Source: Cryptomeria japonica
Lineage: Eukaryota > Streptophyta > Pinopsida > Cupressales > Cupressaceae
Direction: 5' to 3'
Assembly (NCBI RefSeq): GCF_030272615.1
Contig: NC_081411.1
Location: 183,232,977 to 183,296,976 of the forward strand
DNA length: 64,000 nt
The notes beneath the pieces were generated by a model. That model made no database searches. It was not told where the DNA came from and saw only the letters and a program-made list of their open reading frames with translations. Both the position numbers and the translations under genes were made by a program. Shown here piece after piece: positions 59,601 through 64,000 of the stretch; the first letter of the stretch is position 1, and each line of letters opens with the position of its first letter.

Positions 59601-60815
59601 CTCCAAATGGGTTGACACCATCCGCTGCCAATGAAAGCCTGAGATTACAAGGTTCTTCTTTAACGTGTGGCCACTTTTCCTCTATGTCCATAAATGTTGA
59701 ACCATCCATAGGCATTTGAATAAAGTCATCTCGACTTCTATTGCGTGCATGGTAATCCATAAATCATGCCAAGCTAGTGCACTTGAATAATCTTTGCATA
59801 CGTGGAATAATGGGAATATAACAAAGAACCTTGCGAGGAAGCCTTTTTGTTATTTGATCTGTTCGATATCTACTGATATGACATTCAGGGCATTTAGTTC
59901 AAAATTCATGTTGTTTGTGATATATAATATGATCATTGGGACAAGCATTTATTGCTTGATACTCCATTCCAATATCTTTCATAATGGCAGATAATTCTCG
60001 GTATGAGTGAGGTAGAATATTTGATGGTGGTAACAAAAACTCACCTATCAATCTATAGCAACAAAATATAATTTCTTATAATAAAGAATATTAATGGTAC
60101 AGCATGATTCACAATTTATTATGATATATATGACATGCCTTAACATACGTGACATTGTTATGTTGGATAAACCATTCATAACCTTCAAGTTCACCAACAA
60201 TAATACATCGGAGAGAAGAGTTGCCTGCGAGCCTTCATAAAGGGCCTCAGATGCCTTCTCAAGTAGAGGGAAATCATGAACAACATCAAGGTCATCTTCA
60301 TCATCATGATCAGCTACGCGAGTACTAAATGAGTCATGGATCAATGTATTTGTACTATCATCTTCAATTGTGGTTTCTGGCTCATGATCGTCCTCCTCCA
60401 TGGGATCATTATCTTCAACTTCGATATCCACACCTCCATGTTCATCCACTTCAAAAACCATATTCTCAGGGTTGTGTTGATCCATATCATGTACTCTAGG
60501 GTGCTCGACCTATATAAAATTGATATACATAAATAAACCATGATCATGATCTCATCATCACGTGATTTATTATGTATGTAAATTGTCAAAATGATATAAT
60601 GAAAAACTTACCAATGGATGATAATCATGTCCACCTTCAATGTGACCATGCAGCCTACAATGTTTCTTCGATGTTTTGATTAGAAGTCTTCTATTCTTTA
60701 ACCCCTTACAAATTTTGCACGAACAATAACATTTTCCATCACCTTTTCTTTTCAAGTTAGGCCACAATCTAGCAATTGTATCCTTATTTTGTTGTTCATT
60801 GATATTGTCTGACAT
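56560..60815 (-). pseudogene. CACTA transposase, TNP2 type
   Basis: DDE-type transposase of CACTA elements, coded in several blocks on minus. The N-terminal cysteine/histidine domain is at 60815-60570 (CYCSCKICKG, HCRLHGHIEGGHDYH). An acidic linker follows at 60485-60290. The TNP2 core runs from about 60.2 to 59.2 kb: ACPNDHIIYHKQ, CPECHISRYRTDQ, YIPIIPRMQRLF, RLSLAADGVNPFGEM, PLIDKLLELWNGVTMYD, LLWTIHDAPGL. A central part at 58.84-58.34 kb reads HLFDSMHIGKNITETLWKIL. The DUF4218 block is at 58.09-57.66 kb (GPVYTRSMWMVERHLKFLK). A DUF4216-type block is at 57.49-56.9 kb, ending CEQVFYSEVPHKPGWSFVV. In-frame stops at 59899-59901 and 59764-59766 break the core. An acidic tail is encoded by the TCA repeat. 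Confidence 0.88.
56600..56765. repeat. TCA/GTC microsatellite encoding an acidic tail
   Basis: About 165 bp of TCATCA, CGTCGT and CATCAC triplets. On minus, in the frame that follows the transposase block, this reads as GAT/GAC/GAA runs, giving a long Asp/Glu tail. Other frames give artefactual methionine or isoleucine runs. Confidence 0.9.
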
Positions 60816-60829
60816 GGTCTTTCTTCACA

Positions 60830-62300
60830 GGCAAGAAAATAGAAATTATTTTCTGACATGGTCTTTCCCTCATGAGCTAGCAGATCCTACTTCCATACTT
60901 TAATTATGTTTTCTCAAAGGACAATCCTAAAAATCCATGCATTTCAAACAACTTTTTACACCTTTGTTGGTTGTGGTGGCGTCACAGAGAGTTTACATCA
61001 ATAAATGAAGAACATGCCAATGCTTTTAATGTAGTGGTAGAAGTCTATCTCTTATTCAATATCTCTAGTGAAACCCCCATGATCTTTTGTTGGAGTAGAA
61101 TTTGTTATATTCTAGAAAGGGTCTTGTCCTTTGTTGATGGGATATTCATCTACCTCAAGAAATAACTGTTCTTTTCTCCAACAAGAAGTGGAACTAAATG
61201 AAGATCTAGCACCATGAAATTAATCCTCAAAAGGATTACTATAGTTAGTTTTGGTAGATAATGATCAGGGTAAAATACTAATGTGGCTTTACGAAACATT
61301 ATGTACTAGCTTAGCATACTCTAACAACTTTGGTGCGACATGCTACATCCAATTAAGTCTCCATCGGTATCTCTATTGTGTTTATGGATTGGGATTCAAT
61401 GTACTCTTTTTATACATAGATTTTACTTTCAACTGAGGAGGTTTGTATGTACTTACTTGTCTTTCAATTGTATCCCTATTTCAAGAATTTTTTCTATCAA
61501 CAAATCATTTGTTGTAAGTTGTACAAGTGGAAGCTTGAACATGCCTTCCATGCTAGCCTTATTGATACGTTCAACACCATCTTGTGCAACAAATCTTTAG
61601 AACTCCATTTTTCTGAATTGAAGAGTGAGTAGTAGGGACAATCTAGGACACTTACAGAGGTTTTGCAAGAGAGATAAATAGACCTAAATATTATGGCTTA
61701 ATAATGATCAATAGGTAAATAGATAAGAAACTCTCAATATCAAAATGACTTTCTCAATTATCTTTACTAGAAATGGATAGATTTGCTAATAATGGCTTTA
61801 TGATTGTATGTCAACTTTAGACTCAATCCAAGAAGAGCTAGAACTAATATGTGATATCTAGATTTATGATCTCTATAATATAACAATCCCATAATTATGT
61901 TTCCATACATCTATACCACAACACAAACATCATGCTAGTGTTCAGCCATAGCAATTGATATCCTAATTATAGAATGTGAAATATGCACATAACTATGAAT
62001 AAAGATTAAGAAAAACAAAGAAAGATGCTTATTGCAAACATAAATGACTAATGGACAAGAATTGAATTCATTGTAGATAGTTTTGAATATCAAATTCACT
62101 TATTTGTGTGCATTTAGTAACTCATGTACTTGTGGCCAACCATTTATCTCTTTCATAAATTAAACATTTATTAATAACATTAAATGGTTGAGTAATTATG
62201 TTTTTTATTTCAGGACAACTCACACTATTCCCTATCATATTTTAGACTCTCGGTTTTGTTAGTAGTGGTTTGATATCTTTGGAGCTAATCATTGCATTTC
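60830..62300. other. Spacer without supported genes
   Basis: AT-rich sequence with only short frames. The right end of the CACTA element should lie near its left part. Phrases such as TGTAGTGG near 61029 are not convincing termini. Confidence 0.5.
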
Positions 62301-62307
62301 TTTAGTT

Positions 62308-62960
62308 ATGTTTGCCAACCTACTCCTAGCTTGTGCCAAAATGGGAGCTTTGGAATAGGGTATGGACATCCATCAAAGCATAAAAGATAGAGGAATTTTG
62401 TTAGATGTAGTTGCAACTACACAAAATGGATTTGTTGAGAAGGCTTTAGAAACTTTCAAGCAAATGCAATCAGCAGGTGTAAAGCCAAATTCCACGACCA
62501 TTGCTACTATCCTCCCTGCCTATGCCAAAATGGGAGATTTGGAATAGGGTATGGACATTCATCGAAGCATAAAGGATAGAGAAATTTTGTCAGATGTTGT
62601 AGTTGTAACTACCTTGGTAGACATGTATGCAAAATGTGGAAGCATAGACAAGGCATGTGAACTATTTGATAGAATGCCTGAAAGAAATGTTGTCTCGTGG
62701 ACTGCAACGATTGCTGGATATGCACAAAATTGATTTGTCAAAAAGGCTTTAGACACTTTCAAGCAAATGAAATTGGAAGGCATAAAGCCAAATTCCACAA
62801 CCTTTGCTAGCATCCTCCCTACCTGTGAAAAAATGGGAGCTTTGGAACAGGGTATGGACATCCATCAAAGCATAACGGATAGAGGAATTTTGTTAGGTGT
62901 TGTACTTGCAAATGCCCTACTTTGATACGATGCCGCAAAGAGATGTGATCTCATGTGAAC
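62308..62960 (+). pseudogene. PPR (PLS-type) protein pseudogene fragment
   Basis: Pentatricopeptide repeats of the PLS class, whose intact members bind organellar RNA. The frame reads FANLLLACAKMGALE, then GMDIHQSIKDRGILLDVV, ETFKQMQSAGVKPNSTTIA, LVDMYAKCGSIDKACELFD, RMPERNVVSWTATIAGYAQ and KQMKLEGIKPNSTTFA. About three to four repeats remain. In-frame stops lie at 62356-62358, 62545-62547 and 62731-62733. Near 62923 the text jumps from VVLANALL to FDTMPQRDVIS in another frame, which looks like an internal loss of about 15-20 codons. No organelle-targeting start or E/DYW end is present. It is a duplicated fragment of a family that is large in land plants and is surely nonfunctional. Confidence 0.9.
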
Positions 62961-63470
62961 AATCAACACATGTGTATACGAGAGGAAGGGATTGCTGATA
63001 CAAAATTGAACGTTCACTCCTCAATCACAGTTCTATGGTTTTACGAGATTAAACTAGGACAATTAACCACCACATGTATATTTTTTGCAACATGAAATTA
63101 AAAGCTAGGGAAATTTGAATCTACCTCCTATGTGGGATTGCCTTCGATGCGGGTTTGATGTTCTTGGGGGTTGAAGTTGCCACAGACGCCTACGCAGGAT
63201 TGCAATTCACAAATCAATTCCCGACCTCTTTTTTTATTTTGTAATGGCCACTATCATCAAAATTACGATGAACTCAAGCACTTTTTTGAAAAAAGGAAAA
63301 TTCTCATTGCTAATACCTTCTTTCTCGAAACCAAATGGGTAATTTCCGTCGGAATTATGATGAATGCAGGCATTCTTTCAAAAAAAAACAAATTTTGCCA
63401 CAATATACCTTCTCCGTCGGAAACCTCAGTCGAAAATCTAGTCCAAATGTATTAGTGTTCAAAACACTTG
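62961..63470. other. Spacer without supported genes
   Basis: Contains short repeated phrases (AATTACGATGAACTCA near 63262 and GAATTATGATGAATGCA near 63352) but no frame I would defend. Confidence 0.45.
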
Positions 63471-63479
63471 GGCCATTCC

Positions 63480-64000
63480 TCAGGTTTAGAAAGATGGATG
63501 GCATCAAAGGCCACTACTGAGAGTGGTCTACCTCTCTTCTTCTTGAGTTCAGAGAGCTACTCAGGTCCCAATGATTATTTCCTAGCTGTATTGTCTTTAT
63601 TGACCTTAGGAGACCTTTTTCTCCTTTTTTTTTTTTTTAATTTACTAGCTAGGTCTTCTCCCCCATTATTAGCTCCAACCTCAAAGGTTCTAGGATCAGG
63701 GGAAAATGAAGTATCCCCCTCATTATTGCTAGTCACAATTTGATCAGACTTCAGCCCAAGTTCAGTACCATACCCTTTCTCTAGAAGTTAGTCAGAAGGA
63801 GAAGTGGTAGGCCCCATCTCCCCATCAGTGTTATCAGAGGTCTTCTCAGGAGGTTTGTTGGGGTGCGGTGATGTATCACCTCCATCCTTAGTCTCCAATG
63901 GAGTATTTTCAATTTGAGGAATACTCACATCCCCGGAAGGGTCATTTTTATTACATTCAAGCCCTTGAGGGGAGTGACTAACCACATCGGTAGCACTAGT
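63480..64000 (-). CDS. Basic, Ser/Pro-rich reading frame, possibly LINE ORF1 end
   Basis: Minus-strand frames entering from the window edge read VVSHSPQGLECNKNDPSG and PHPNKPPEKTSDNTDGEMG, then FSPDPRTFEVGANNGGEDL, a lysine/arginine run (KLKKKKKRRKRSPK) and KKKRGRPLSVVAFDAI. Acidic, Ser/Pro-rich sequence followed by a basic tail is common in the C-terminal half of plant L1 ORF1 proteins, but no zinc knuckle is visible here. Several stops interrupt it. It could equally be an unrelated nuclear protein. Low confidence. Confidence 0.3.

Larger units (their letters stand above)
52735..60815 (-). mobile_element. CACTA (En/Spm) DNA transposon, degenerate, ends not resolved
   Basis: Two adjacent minus-strand genes, a TNP2-type transposase and a second Transposase_24-type gene, in the usual CACTA order. 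I looked for CACTA/TAGTG termini and subterminal repeats on both sides and could not fix them, so the span given covers the coding part only. Stops in the transposase show that it is not autonomous as it stands. Confidence 0.85.

Noticed and set aside
60950-61200. Possible right terminus of the CACTA element (TAGTG-like words)
   Set aside because: No matching inverted terminus on the left side and no subterminal repeats found by eye.
1-64000. CRISPR arrays, bacterial operons, tRNA or rRNA genes
   Set aside because: No regularly spaced identical repeats with unique spacers, and no cloverleaf or rRNA core sequence was seen; the SINE head is only a degenerate tRNA relative.

Overview
This window looks like nuclear DNA of a seed plant, most likely a conifer. 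It is AT-rich, poor in genes and filled with nested retroelements. It holds a plant DUF26 receptor kinase with plant-type introns, a PLS-type PPR relic, and a Penelope-like element with a GIY-YIG-type 3' end. Penelope-like elements of this kind (the Dryad group) are known in conifers and are not typical of other plants. The species is not determined.

Layout, left to right. 1-0.8 kb: end of an unrecognised proline-rich reading frame (minus). 2.7-3.0 kb: a 20-bp minisatellite. 4.0-4.4 kb: an array of near-palindromic GGGGGCCC units, abutting a truncated Ty3/gypsy element (4.4-8.0 kb, minus). 9.25-9.42 kb: a SINE-like insertion with perfect 15-bp target duplications. 9.8-10.9 kb: a diverged direct duplication, one copy of which carries a further 205-bp insertion. 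11.3-14.3 kb: the only convincing host gene, a seven-exon cysteine-rich receptor-like kinase, with an unexplained one-base phase mismatch at its exon 2/3 junction. 16.0-16.3 kb: a 146-bp tandem duplication. 18.2-19.4 kb: Penelope-like relic with about 273-bp inverted arms, followed by a separate AT-centred hairpin.

20.66-35.83 kb is one nested block. A 5'-truncated L1-type LINE (minus) is split into three pieces by two Ty1/copia elements. The first (24.12-30.12 kb) looks whole and young, with 885-bp LTRs differing at about four sites. The second (30.91-35.73 kb) is older and broken, with a perfect CCTCT target duplication.

35.8-51.9 kb is the least explained part. Two divergent copies of an unrecognised protein of about 1,050-1,200 residues lie in the same orientation (37.0-40.2 and 48.3-51.9 kb). 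They sit among ATCGA-rich repeats and a dispersed module with the core GCGAAGT(A/G)GCGAAAGG. No polymerase, integrase or transposase was recognised with them. This is the best candidate for an undescribed element or gene family.

52.7-60.8 kb: a degenerate CACTA (En/Spm) DNA transposon with a TNP2-type transposase and a second Transposase_24-type gene, both on minus. 62.3-63.0 kb: a PPR pseudogene. 63.5-64.0 kb: a weak, basic and serine-rich reading frame on minus that may be a LINE ORF1 end. No tRNA, rRNA, CRISPR or bacterial-type operon was seen.
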